DNA from: Desulfamplus sp.
Lineage (GTDB): Bacteria; Desulfobacterota; Desulfobacteria; Desulfobacterales; Desulfobacteraceae
Direction of reading: 5' to 3'
Length of the DNA: 33,534 bases
Assembly (NCBI GenBank): GCA_015232465.1
Contig: JADFZO010000032.1
Span: 1-33,534, forward strand
The notes beneath the pieces are model-generated. The model searched no databases, had not been told where the DNA came from, and saw nothing but the letters and a program-made list of their open reading frames with translations. A program made the position numbers and the translations under genes. Positions 17,111 to 24,455 of this stretch are shown here, in pieces (position 1 is the first letter of the stretch; each line of letters begins with the position of its first letter).

Positions 17111-17140
17111 AATACAACATAATATTATGAGCATTGTATT
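17111..17140. promoter_or_regulatory. Nested dyad in the 301-bp feoB upstream region, candidate operator
   Basis: AATACAA (17111-17117) and TTGTATT (17134-17140) are perfect inverted arms. Inside them is the perfect 12-bp palindrome CATAATATTATG (17118-17129). The site lies in the 301-bp gap between the divergent P-loop gene and feoB. A metal regulator such as the DtxR-like protein encoded after feoB is a natural candidate to bind it, but this is inference. The rest of the gap holds a possible promoter (17197-17226) and a tandem repeat (17278-17321); I see no gene in it. Confidence 0.5.
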
Positions 17141-17196
17141 ATAAGGCAGATTGGCTCTTAGGAGCGATTTATAGCGGGTTTAGGCTTATTTCTCTA

Positions 17197-17226
17197 TTGC
17201 AAAACATAGGACAATAGGGCTATATA
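17197..17226 (+). promoter_or_regulatory. Candidate sigma-70 promoter for feoB
   Basis: TTGCAA (17197-17202) and TATATA (17221-17226) are 18 bp apart, about 95 bp upstream of the feoB start and downstream of the dyad. Weak -10 match, read by eye. Confidence 0.35.
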
Positions 17227-17277
17227 CCCCTCTGGCTCTTTAAACAGCAATATTAAATCTACAATTTATCCATCTTT

Positions 17278-17321
17278 TTGACACTCAAGAAGATTATATT
17301 TGACACTCAGGAAGATTATAT
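17278..17321 (+). repeat. 22-bp tandem duplication at the feoB translation start
   Basis: The segments 17278-17299 and 17300-17321 are identical at 21 of 22 positions. The single difference (A to G) turns CAAGAAG into CAGGAAG in the second copy, creating the AGGAAG ribosome site for the ATG at 17320. Each copy begins TTGACA, a consensus -35 hexamer. Confidence 0.85.
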
Positions 17322-19305
17322 GCAACCACAAAATAGTAATTTAGCCAACAAAAAAAAAGATTATGTTATTTTAGGAAATATAAACGCTGGTAAAACAACA
17401 CTTTTTGAACACTTAACCAATATAGAGTCCCACCCTACAAACATTCCAGGTACAACCGTAGCTATAAAAAGTGGATACATTCAAAATTTAGATGGAAAAA
17501 TCTACGACACTCCCGGAATCTACTCAATCTTTTCATCTAATGAAGATGAGCGTGCATCAAGAGATATTTTGCTCCTTCCAGAGACAAGAAATAGCTTAAA
17601 AGGGGTTATTTTAGTTGCAGATGCCAAAAACTTAAAACGCTCAATTGGCATTGCCCTACAATTTGCTGAATATGGGCTACCTATGCTTCTTGATATAAAT
17701 ATGGTTGATGAGGCATCTTCACGAGGCATTGAGATAGATATTGCTAAACTCTCTGAGATTTTAGGTGTTGAAGTTTGCACCACAATTGCAAAGGAGGGAA
17801 TTGGAGTTGATAGGCTAAAATCAGCATTAAAAGAGATAAAACCAATTGAGCCTAAAGATGAGCATTTCAAGTTAAAATATTCAGATAAGATTGAGGAGTT
17901 TATTGAGCTTGTAGGAAAACTTGTTCCAAATAGTGATATTTCACCAAGAGCATTGGGGCTTTTGCTTCTTAGCGGTGATAGATGTGTTGAATCCTATATC
18001 TCTGAGTGTTCAAGCATCGCTGTCCTTGAGCAGCTACATCATCTTGTTAAAGAGTATAAAGATGAGAGTTCAAGCTCAATAGATATATATCTTGAAACTC
18101 TCTACCATAAAGAGGCAACCCAGATTACAAATCAGGTGCTTAAAGTTGAGCCACCCACAAAAAATCCATTTATCTTACGTTTTGGAGATTGGTGCACACA
18201 GCTATCAACTGGCATTCCCATTGCAATTGGTGTAACTGCTTTGGTCTATCTATTTGTAGGGACATTTGCTGCAACATTTCTTGTTGATACAATCAACACC
18301 CTTCTGTTTGAAGAGAGGCTGATTCCATTGATAACAAAATATATTGATATTATACCAAGCAAATTTTTTCAAGATATGATAATTGACCCAGATTTTGGGG
18401 TTCTTCCTACTGGTCTGTTTTTGGCACTTGGGCTTGTTCTGCCTGTAATATTTTGCTTTTACATAGCATTTGGAATACTTGAAGATTCAGGCTACCTCCC
18501 ACGAATTTCGTTTCTATTGGATAGAGTATTTAGAAAAATTGGACTCAATGGCAAAGGTGTTATCCCAATAGTTATGGGTTTTTCGTGTATCACTATGGCT
18601 CTTCTTACAACAAGAATGTTAAACAGCGAAAAAGAGAGAAATATCGCCTCTTTTTTAATCTTTTTATGTATGCCATGCGCCCCATTAATCGCTGTTATGC
18701 TGGTTATCCTTGAGAAGATGCCATTTTATGCAACCCTAACTGTTTTTGGAATCATATTTTCTCAAATATTTATTGCAGGCTACATTGCGAATAGAGTCAT
18801 AGCTGGGAAGCGATCCCCGTTTATAATGGAGATTCCATCAATGAGAATCCCTAAGCTTTGGAGCGTAATAAAGATGGCTGCAAAAAAATCGCACCATTTT
18901 ATGAACGAGGCTGTGCCTGTTTTTATCTACGCATCAATTGCAATATTTATTTTTCAGCGTGTAGGGGGTCTTGATATGGTTGAAAACTATGTGGGACCTG
19001 TGATCCACAAAATATTGGGGCTACCTGAGCAGAGTATTCAGGTATTTATAAAGACAATGATACGAAGAGAGAGCGGAGCAACAGAATTAGAGCATCTGCG
19101 AGACTCTTACACAAATCTACAGCTTGTTGTAAATCTTATTGTTATGACATTTATAGCCCCTTGCATTAATGCAATCATAGTTCTGTTTAAAGAGCGTGGT
19201 TCAAAAGCTGGGTCTATTATTATGGGAACTGTTATTGTGTATGCTATTTTGATTGGCAGTGTGCTAAATCACCTCTGTATGGCATTTGGGGTTACATTTT
19301 CTTAA
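17320..19305 (+). CDS. feoB: Ferrous iron transporter FeoB, divergent form
   Basis: It is an inner-membrane Fe(II) importer with a cytoplasmic G domain. The 661 residues start with the G domain: G1 GNINAGKTT (19-27), G2 PGTT (43-46), G3 DTPG (63-66), G4 NMVD (127-130). A helical GDI-like domain follows, then the membrane part with two Gate-like halves. G1 has Ile where Pro is usual (GNPNxGKT). The membrane core reads GFSCITMALLTTR and MPCAPL instead of the enterobacterial GFGCNVPA and SCxARLP forms, so it belongs to a divergent FeoB group. A TTG at 17278 is in frame, but the ATG at 17320 has AGGAAG at ideal spacing. No separate feoA was found; the next gene carries a FeoA-like domain. Confidence 0.93.
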   Translation: MQPQNSNLANKKKDYVILGNINAGKTTLFEHLTNIESHPTNIPGTTVAIKSGYIQNLDGKIYDTPGIYSIFSSNEDERASRDILLLPETRNSLKGVILVADAKNLKRSIGIALQFAEYGLPMLLDINMVDEASSRGIEIDIAKLSEILGVEVCTTIAKEGIGVDRLKSALKEIKPIEPKDEHFKLKYSDKIEEFIELVGKLVPNSDISPRALGLLLLSGDRCVESYISECSSIAVLEQLHHLVKEYKDESSSSIDIYLETLYHKEATQITNQVLKVEPPTKNPFILRFGDWCTQLSTGIPIAIGVTALVYLFVGTFAATFLVDTINTLLFEERLIPLITKYIDIIPSKFFQDMIIDPDFGVLPTGLFLALGLVLPVIFCFYIAFGILEDSGYLPRISFLLDRVFRKIGLNGKGVIPIVMGFSCITMALLTTRMLNSEKERNIASFLIFLCMPCAPLIAVMLVILEKMPFYATLTVFGIIFSQIFIAGYIANRVIAGKRSPFIMEIPSMRIPKLWSVIKMAAKKSHHFMNEAVPVFIYASIAIFIFQRVGGLDMVENYVGPVIHKILGLPEQSIQVFIKTMIRRESGATELEHLRDSYTNLQLVVNLIVMTFIAPCINAIIVLFKERGSKAGSIIMGTVIVYAILIGSVLNHLCMAFGVTFS

Positions 19306-19356
19306 AATTTAAGATAAACTTTTTAATCAAACATAAATAGATTGAGGTAACTTAAC

Positions 19357-20010
19357 ATGGTTCAGGAAAAGTACGATGAGATATTAGAGGCAATGTGGAC
19401 ATGCGAAGAGAACAAAAAATTCTCAATTGACGATATAAAAAAGCGATGCACTATAGATTTCAATGATGCAGATTTAGAAGAGTTGGCATCTATGGACCTC
19501 ATTGTAAGAAATAAAAACAAGATACTATTTTCAAGCAAAGGAAAGGGGCTTGCAGAGAACATAATGCGAAGGCACAGACTTGCAGAGGTTCTGATGTCAA
19601 GCATTTTAAAGCTAAAAAATAGTGAGATGGAGCGGGTTGCATGTCAAGTTGAGCACTATCTTGTGCCTGAAGTGGAAGAGTCAATCTGCACTCTGCTTGG
19701 ACACCCTGAAATTTGCCCTGACGGAAAACCAATTCCTAAAGGGCGATGCTGCCAAAATAGGCTTAGACAAGTTACAAACACTGTTGTCAGTCTAAACGAG
19801 TTAAAGCCTGGTGAGCAGGGGAAAATTACCTACATCAAACCTGGGGATCACTCTACTTTTCACCAGCTTATGTCTTTTGGATTGAATCCAGGTGTTGTTG
19901 TAACTGTCCATCGTAAGAGTCCAGCATTTTGCATAAAATATGAAAATACCGAGCTTGCAATAGATGAGAAGATTGCAGAGAATATATTTGTCTGGAAGAT
20001 GTCAAGATGA
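19357..20010 (+). CDS. DtxR/IdeR-family metal-dependent regulator with C-terminal FeoA domain
   Basis: The 217 residues resemble DtxR-type iron regulators. An N-terminal winged-helix region (about 5-70) is followed by the dimer and metal domain, with RRHRLAEVLM (His73, Glu77) and CQVEHYLVPEVEE (Cys96, Glu99, His100), positions that form the metal sites in the family. A Cys-rich segment follows (His116, Cys120, Cys131, Cys132). The C-terminal part (about 146-212) is a FeoA/SH3-like domain. It lies 51 bp after feoB with GAGGT at 19344-19348, so the two form an operon. It probably senses Fe(II) and represses feoB, likely through the upstream dyad (inference). A helix-turn-helix is not obvious by eye, so DNA binding is inferred from family. 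Confidence 0.9.
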   Translation: MVQEKYDEILEAMWTCEENKKFSIDDIKKRCTIDFNDADLEELASMDLIVRNKNKILFSSKGKGLAENIMRRHRLAEVLMSSILKLKNSEMERVACQVEHYLVPEVEESICTLLGHPEICPDGKPIPKGRCCQNRLRQVTNTVVSLNELKPGEQGKITYIKPGDHSTFHQLMSFGLNPGVVVTVHRKSPAFCIKYENTELAIDEKIAENIFVWKMSR

Positions 20011-20024
20011 TTTAACATTATGCA

Positions 20025-20051
20025 AAGAGACGCATGAACGGTGCGTCTCTT
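20025..20051. terminator. Hairpin between convergent genes, probable terminator
   Basis: A 10-bp perfect stem (AAGAGACGCA pairing with TGCGTCTCTT) encloses the 7-base loop TGAACGG. It sits between the regulator stop and the convergent OmpA-like gene. T-runs are short on both sides, so it may be a weak bidirectional terminator. Confidence 0.6.
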
Positions 20052-20092
20052 AAATTTCAGCCCTATTTCAACTCAAACAAAGATTCTAAAAG

Positions 20093-22177
20093 CTACTGTT
20101 TACCAGTTACCTTAATCTCAACCCGCCTATTTTTCTCCCTATTTTCTGGATTGTCATTTGGCATAATAGGATACATATCACTTAGCCCAACAATGCTTAT
20201 CTGCTTTGTGTCCATTCCATATTGAACTAAGATTCTTGATACTTCAGCAGCCCGTGCAATTGAAAGGCTAAGGTTATTGCTGTATTGATGAAATATTGGA
20301 ATGCGAAACATTGTGTTGTCTGTGTGCCCCTCAAGGCGAATAAACACGTATGGATTTGTATTATATTTCTCAGCCACTGCCTTTATTTTTGTTATCTCAT
20401 TTTGACTTAAACTGCTACTTCCAGACTCAAAGTAGATGTTCTCTATAAGTTGATTGGATAGCAAAAGTGGCGTAGTAGTAGCCACAGTAGCAGTCGTAAC
20501 TGCGGCATTAGCAGCAGCAAGAGGAGCAGTTGCCTCCTCTTTTTGAAGTTTTGTAAGCTCTTTAAGAGCCTCTGCCTTGTCTGCCTCAAAGAGCTTTAGC
20601 TTATCATTAAGGGCACTTACTTTGGATTTTAACTCATTTTGCTCGGCAGTTATGGACGCTATATACTCTGATTTGCTATCTAACTCTGTAGTTAATGAGG
20701 TTATCTCTGCTTTAAGAGCCTTTTGGATTACTGGAGCTTTATAGTAGTGGGCAAATAGGAGATAACCTAAAAGCAGTATAATAAAAATAGGCAATACTAT
20801 AAATGCTGCCCTAAATGTTTTAGAGCGGTTAGGGCTTTGCTCAACATAGCTATCTCTTTTGACCTGAAGAGTGCTGTTTAACTTATTTGCAATAAGCTGC
20901 TCTTTTTGTTTTTTAGCATCACTAAGCTTTGCCTTAAGATCATCAATTTGACTATTTAAAGATATAGCCTCATTCTTGGCAAGTTTTAGCTCTTTTTGTA
21001 TGCTGTTTATCTCTTTTTGCACTCTACTTGCAGCATCTAACGCCTCATGCTTTTCTATCTCCATAGTATGAGCAAGGTTCATGGCATCAGATAATTTACT
21101 TTGCAAATCCTCAAGAGTTTTAGAGTAGTTGACACTATTTTGAACTATCGTCTCTTCAAGTGAGTCGATTATCTTGGAGTAGTGGAGGCTCTCTTGAGAA
21201 TATTTGGCACTATCTTGAGCAATTTTATCCTCAAGAAGATGAATCTTGTTTAGCTGAATAGCATCATTTTGATATGTTTTTTCCTCAATTTTTCGTATCT
21301 CAAAATCTCTATTTTGAAGCTCAATATCTTTTGCCCGTATCGCTGCCTCTTTGGACTCTATAACCTGATTTTTAACCTCAAGCTCTTGTTTAATGGCGAT
21401 ATTTAGACCATCTGCTCGTTCAAACTCCTTTTTAGATTGGAGGTATTGAAGCTCAATATCGACCTTCTCTTTTTTGAGCATATCAGACTCTTTTCCAATT
21501 GACTCTAATCGCTTTTGCAACTCCTCAATCTTCTCTTGAAGTTCAGCTCGTTCGCTTAAAAACCGCTTTTCAATAAATTCAAACTCTCTTTTTTCAATTT
21601 TAAGCTCTGCTGCAAGAACTCTATTTTGACTCTCAATATCAGCATTTGTCTTTTTTAGACTCTCAATACTCTCTTTGAGATTACGATTTTCGCCCTTTTT
21701 AATCTCTAATATCTTTTTGTATTCGCCAATCTTACCATTTAGCCCATCTATTAAAGAGCCATTATTAGCAAACGCTGCCTCAATGCTCTTTTCAAATTCA
21801 GCAAGAGCATTTTCAGCATCAATAAGAGCACTCTCAACAGACGCCTTCTCAATCTCAATACTTTTAAATGCCTCTTCAATATTAGTTTTTATCTTTAAAT
21901 TCTCCCAAACTATCTTTTTATCCTCTATATTTTCTTGCGGTTGTACTGGTAAACCTGCTAAGGCTACACCATTGGCATATCTCTTTAAGCAATCTTTATA
22001 TTTAGCATCAGATTGATCAATAGCAGTTTTGGCAAACTTATCCATCTCACTCAAAAGATTATCTAAAATCTTTTGAGTTTGACTCTCTATTTCATCTACA
22101 AGTTCAGTTTCAACCTTTTGTTCCACTGTTGAAATCCCATCTTTTGCAATGTCAAAATTTATTAATTTTCCAACCAT
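20093..22177 (-). CDS. Long coiled-coil protein with one membrane span and C-terminal OmpA-like domain
   Basis: The 694-residue protein has three parts. Residues 1 to about 450 are highly charged (Glu/Lys) with heptad-like coiled coil, probably cytoplasmic. Residues about 457-477 form a hydrophobic span flanked by Arg/Lys on the N side. Residues 480-545 are a shorter coiled coil, then an Ala/Thr-rich linker (about 549-570). The end (578-691) is an OmpA/MotB-like peptidoglycan-binding domain with IYFESGSSSL, LEGHTDN (615-621), NLSLSIARAAEV and NREKNRRVEI. There is no signal peptide; topology is N-in, C-out. It resembles MotB/ZorB in its anchor, but it has a far longer cytoplasmic coil and no MotA partner nearby. 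The coiled-coil gene lies 34 bp upstream on the same strand. Confidence 0.83.
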   Translation of the reverse strand: MVGKLINFDIAKDGISTVEQKVETELVDEIESQTQKILDNLLSEMDKFAKTAIDQSDAKYKDCLKRYANGVALAGLPVQPQENIEDKKIVWENLKIKTNIEEAFKSIEIEKASVESALIDAENALAEFEKSIEAAFANNGSLIDGLNGKIGEYKKILEIKKGENRNLKESIESLKKTNADIESQNRVLAAELKIEKREFEFIEKRFLSERAELQEKIEELQKRLESIGKESDMLKKEKVDIELQYLQSKKEFERADGLNIAIKQELEVKNQVIESKEAAIRAKDIELQNRDFEIRKIEEKTYQNDAIQLNKIHLLEDKIAQDSAKYSQESLHYSKIIDSLEETIVQNSVNYSKTLEDLQSKLSDAMNLAHTMEIEKHEALDAASRVQKEINSIQKELKLAKNEAISLNSQIDDLKAKLSDAKKQKEQLIANKLNSTLQVKRDSYVEQSPNRSKTFRAAFIVLPIFIILLLGYLLFAHYYKAPVIQKALKAEITSLTTELDSKSEYIASITAEQNELKSKVSALNDKLKLFEADKAEALKELTKLQKEEATAPLAAANAAVTTATVATTTPLLLSNQLIENIYFESGSSSLSQNEITKIKAVAEKYNTNPYVFIRLEGHTDNTMFRIPIFHQYSNNLSLSIARAAEVSRILVQYGMDTKQISIVGLSDMYPIMPNDNPENREKNRRVEIKVTGKQ

Positions 22178-22211
22178 TATATGCTCTTTCTTTTAAATTT
22201 ATTTTTAAGGT

Positions 22212-23126
22212 TTACTTCTTATTTTGAAAAAACTTTTCAGCAAGCTCTATTGACTCCTCAAGCATACTATTTAGCGTTAAGTTTTCGCTATTTAGCCTCT
22301 CAATCTCCTCTTTTAGAATCTTCTCTTTTGATTCAAAATCGCTACGCAGATCAGATACAATTTTATTTATCTCATCTTTTTGCAATTTTAACTCTGCATT
22401 TTGCTTTTTAAGGTTATCTATCTCAGAGATATTTGTATTAAAACTATCTTGTAACTCTTTTAACTGTGCCACTTTAATATCATAAGAGGCTTTAATTTCA
22501 GATAGTTGTCCCTCAATTTCAGATAGTGTAATATCTTTTTTTCTATTTACCTCTAAAAGCCTTTTTACTTCTGATTCTAACTCTAAAGAGTTATTTTGCG
22601 TTTGATTCTCTTGATTTTGACTAAGAAGAGTCAGCCTCTCAATCTCAATATTTTTAGCCTCAATAGTGGCAGCTTGAGCTTTTATTTTTCTGCTTTTTAC
22701 CCCAAGCTCCTCATCTCTGAGCTTGATCTCTCTATTTTTTGCCTCAAGCTCCTCATCTCTGAGCTTAATCTCTCTATTTTTTGCCTCAAGCTCCTCATCT
22801 CTGAGCTTAATCTCTCTTTTTTTGATCTCTATGGCTCTATCTCTTGCATCTATCTCTATTGTTTTAAATTCAAGCTCTTTTATCTTATTCTCTAACACCT
22901 GCTCTAAGGCGCTTAATTTATTCATATAGCCATCTCTTTCTGCCTCTGCTGCAACGAAACGTGAATTTAAGATATTAATTACCCCTTGATGTTTAACCTC
23001 TGTGTCAGCCAATACCTTCTGAAAAGTCTCTTGTGCGACCTTGTGGTAACGGTTAAATGCCTCTTTTACCTTGTCATTAACACCATCTTTTAAGCTATTT
23101 TTAGCCAATTCATTTATGTCAGCCAC
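22212..23126 (-). CDS. Soluble coiled-coil protein with tandem 14-residue repeats
   Basis: The 304 residues contain no signal peptide or membrane span and are almost entirely Glu/Lys/Arg/Leu-rich coiled coil. I do not recognise a family. The first about 80 residues are less repetitive (NELAKNSLKDGVNDKVKEAF) and may form a helical head. Residues about 100-143 contain three tandem copies of a 14-residue unit (REIKLRDEELEAKN and variants), two heptads each, encoded by a 42-bp DNA repeat. The gene is divergent from the PAS-PP2C gene (167-bp gap) and precedes the OmpA-like gene by 34 bp, so the two coiled-coil proteins are probably co-expressed and may assemble together (inference). The function cannot be named. 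Confidence 0.78.
   Translation of the reverse strand: MADINELAKNSLKDGVNDKVKEAFNRYHKVAQETFQKVLADTEVKHQGVINILNSRFVAAEAERDGYMNKLSALEQVLENKIKELEFKTIEIDARDRAIEIKKREIKLRDEELEAKNREIKLRDEELEAKNREIKLRDEELGVKSRKIKAQAATIEAKNIEIERLTLLSQNQENQTQNNSLELESEVKRLLEVNRKKDITLSEIEGQLSEIKASYDIKVAQLKELQDSFNTNISEIDNLKKQNAELKLQKDEINKIVSDLRSDFESKEKILKEEIERLNSENLTLNSMLEESIELAEKFFQNKK
22703..22825 (-). repeat. 42-bp in-frame tandem repeat (about 2.9 copies)
   Basis: Copies begin at 22703, 22745 and 22787. They are nearly identical; the third diverges near its end. The period of 42 bp equals 14 codons, two coiled-coil heptads, so copy-number change would lengthen the coil without breaking the frame or the heptad register. 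Confidence 0.9.
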
Positions 23127-23293
23127 GTCTTTTTATATCCTTGAAAGAGTTGAGAACTACATATATATCTTGTAAATGTTTGAATTAAGCAAAATAAAAG
23201 AATCTATGTCAAGCATTTAGGTTTTTTAAAATATTTTTTTAACAGTTTAAAGTAGATACTAACTTATAACAATTTAGTAAACAGGAATTTATA

Positions 23294-24427
23294 ATGGAAT
23301 ATAATATTGATGATATTAAAAATATTTTCACATCTGAGAGCATCCTTGACTCTATTAAAGATGGAATCTATGTTACTGATAAAGATCGCAAAATAGTATA
23401 TTGGAACAAGGGGGCAGAAAATATAACAGGTTGGAGAAAAGATGAGGTTGTTGGGCAATCTTGCTTTGATGAAATCTTGTGCCATGCTGATAAAGAGGAT
23501 AGAAAGTTATGCGGAACAGATACATGCCCTCTGCATCGTGCAATAATTACAGGTCAACCATCTGAATCGCCAATAGTTGTTTATGCCCAAAGCAAAGATA
23601 AGAGTAGAATACCTGTTCAGGTCAATGTGTCGCCAATCAAAAATAGAGATGGTGAGATCATTGGAGGTGTTGAGACATTTAGAGATATGTCAGACGCGGC
23701 AAAAGACCTTGAGCGTGCAAGAAAGATTCAAAGAAAATCGTTAAAATGGCATATCGCAGAAGATGCTCCAATTAAGGCTTCTGTTCTCTATCTTCCCCAC
23801 GACATTATTGGGGGTGATTACTACGCTGTGGAGCAGCTATCTTATAGCCAGTATATATTTTTGCTTGGCGATGTTATGGGTCATGGGGTATCATCTGCAC
23901 TTCATACCATGTATTTACGCTCTATGTTTGATGAGTATAAAACACTGCTTCCAGATATTACCACTTTTTTAAACACCCTCAATCAGCAACTACACCAACT
24001 AATGAGAGATAACTTTAGCTTTGCATCTGTTGTGTGCGGTCTTATTGAGACAGATAAAAATAGATTAACAGTGGTTGGAGGAGCGCATCCATCACCTTTT
24101 TTATATCGCAAAAATAATTTATCTGTTCAAACGATTAAGATAGCTGGATTTGCTTTAGGTATGGTCAAAAACGCAAACTACACGCCCCAAATTTTTGATT
24201 TTAACGCTGGTGATACACTATTTTTATACACTGATGGAGCAGTTGAAAACTTTGATCAAAACGACAACGAGCTTGGAGAGAGCGGGCTTATTAAAATTCT
24301 TGATCTTGTGGGGTATCCTCACAAAAATTTTCTACACAAAGAGATTGAAGATGAGATACTTAAAAAAACCAACAATGTATCTCTAAAAGATGATGTTACA
24401 CTGCTTGAATTTAACTGGAGAGCCTAA
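23294..24427 (+). CDS. PAS domain-PP2C (SpoIIE-type) serine/threonine phosphatase
   Basis: The 377-residue cytoplasmic protein has an N-terminal PAS domain (about 14-135) with VYWNKGAENITGW and a Cys-rich insert (Cys57, Cys63, Cys73, Cys78). The PP2C/SpoIIE/RsbU domain (about 155-374) shows metal-binding IIGGDYY (Asp174), LGDVMGHGVSSAL (Asp193), YTDGAVE and LKDDVTLL. Such proteins dephosphorylate a STAS anti-sigma antagonist in partner switching. The ATG at 23294 follows AGGAA. The gene is transcribed away from the coiled-coil pair and ends 28 bp before the convergent oppF. Its natural counterpart, a kinase such as the REC-HATPase protein at 13806-14714, lies about 9 kb away. No STAS gene was seen. 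Confidence 0.92.
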   Translation: MEYNIDDIKNIFTSESILDSIKDGIYVTDKDRKIVYWNKGAENITGWRKDEVVGQSCFDEILCHADKEDRKLCGTDTCPLHRAIITGQPSESPIVVYAQSKDKSRIPVQVNVSPIKNRDGEIIGGVETFRDMSDAAKDLERARKIQRKSLKWHIAEDAPIKASVLYLPHDIIGGDYYAVEQLSYSQYIFLLGDVMGHGVSSALHTMYLRSMFDEYKTLLPDITTFLNTLNQQLHQLMRDNFSFASVVCGLIETDKNRLTVVGGAHPSPFLYRKNNLSVQTIKIAGFALGMVKNANYTPQIFDFNAGDTLFLYTDGAVENFDQNDNELGESGLIKILDLVGYPHKNFLHKEIEDEILKKTNNVSLKDDVTLLEFNWRA

Positions 24428-24455
24428 TAATCTTGATAAGGCTCTTTTTAAATTG

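Noticed and set aside
17320-20010. Magnetosome iron-uptake cluster
   Set aside because: FeoB alone is not diagnostic, and no mam or mad genes are present in the window.
22703-22825. CRISPR array
   Set aside because: The repeats are contiguous with no spacers and are in frame within a coding region.
20093-23126. Zorya-type defence or flagellar motor unit
   Set aside because: There is an OmpA/MotB-like anchor, but no MotA/ZorA channel protein, nuclease or helicase nearby.
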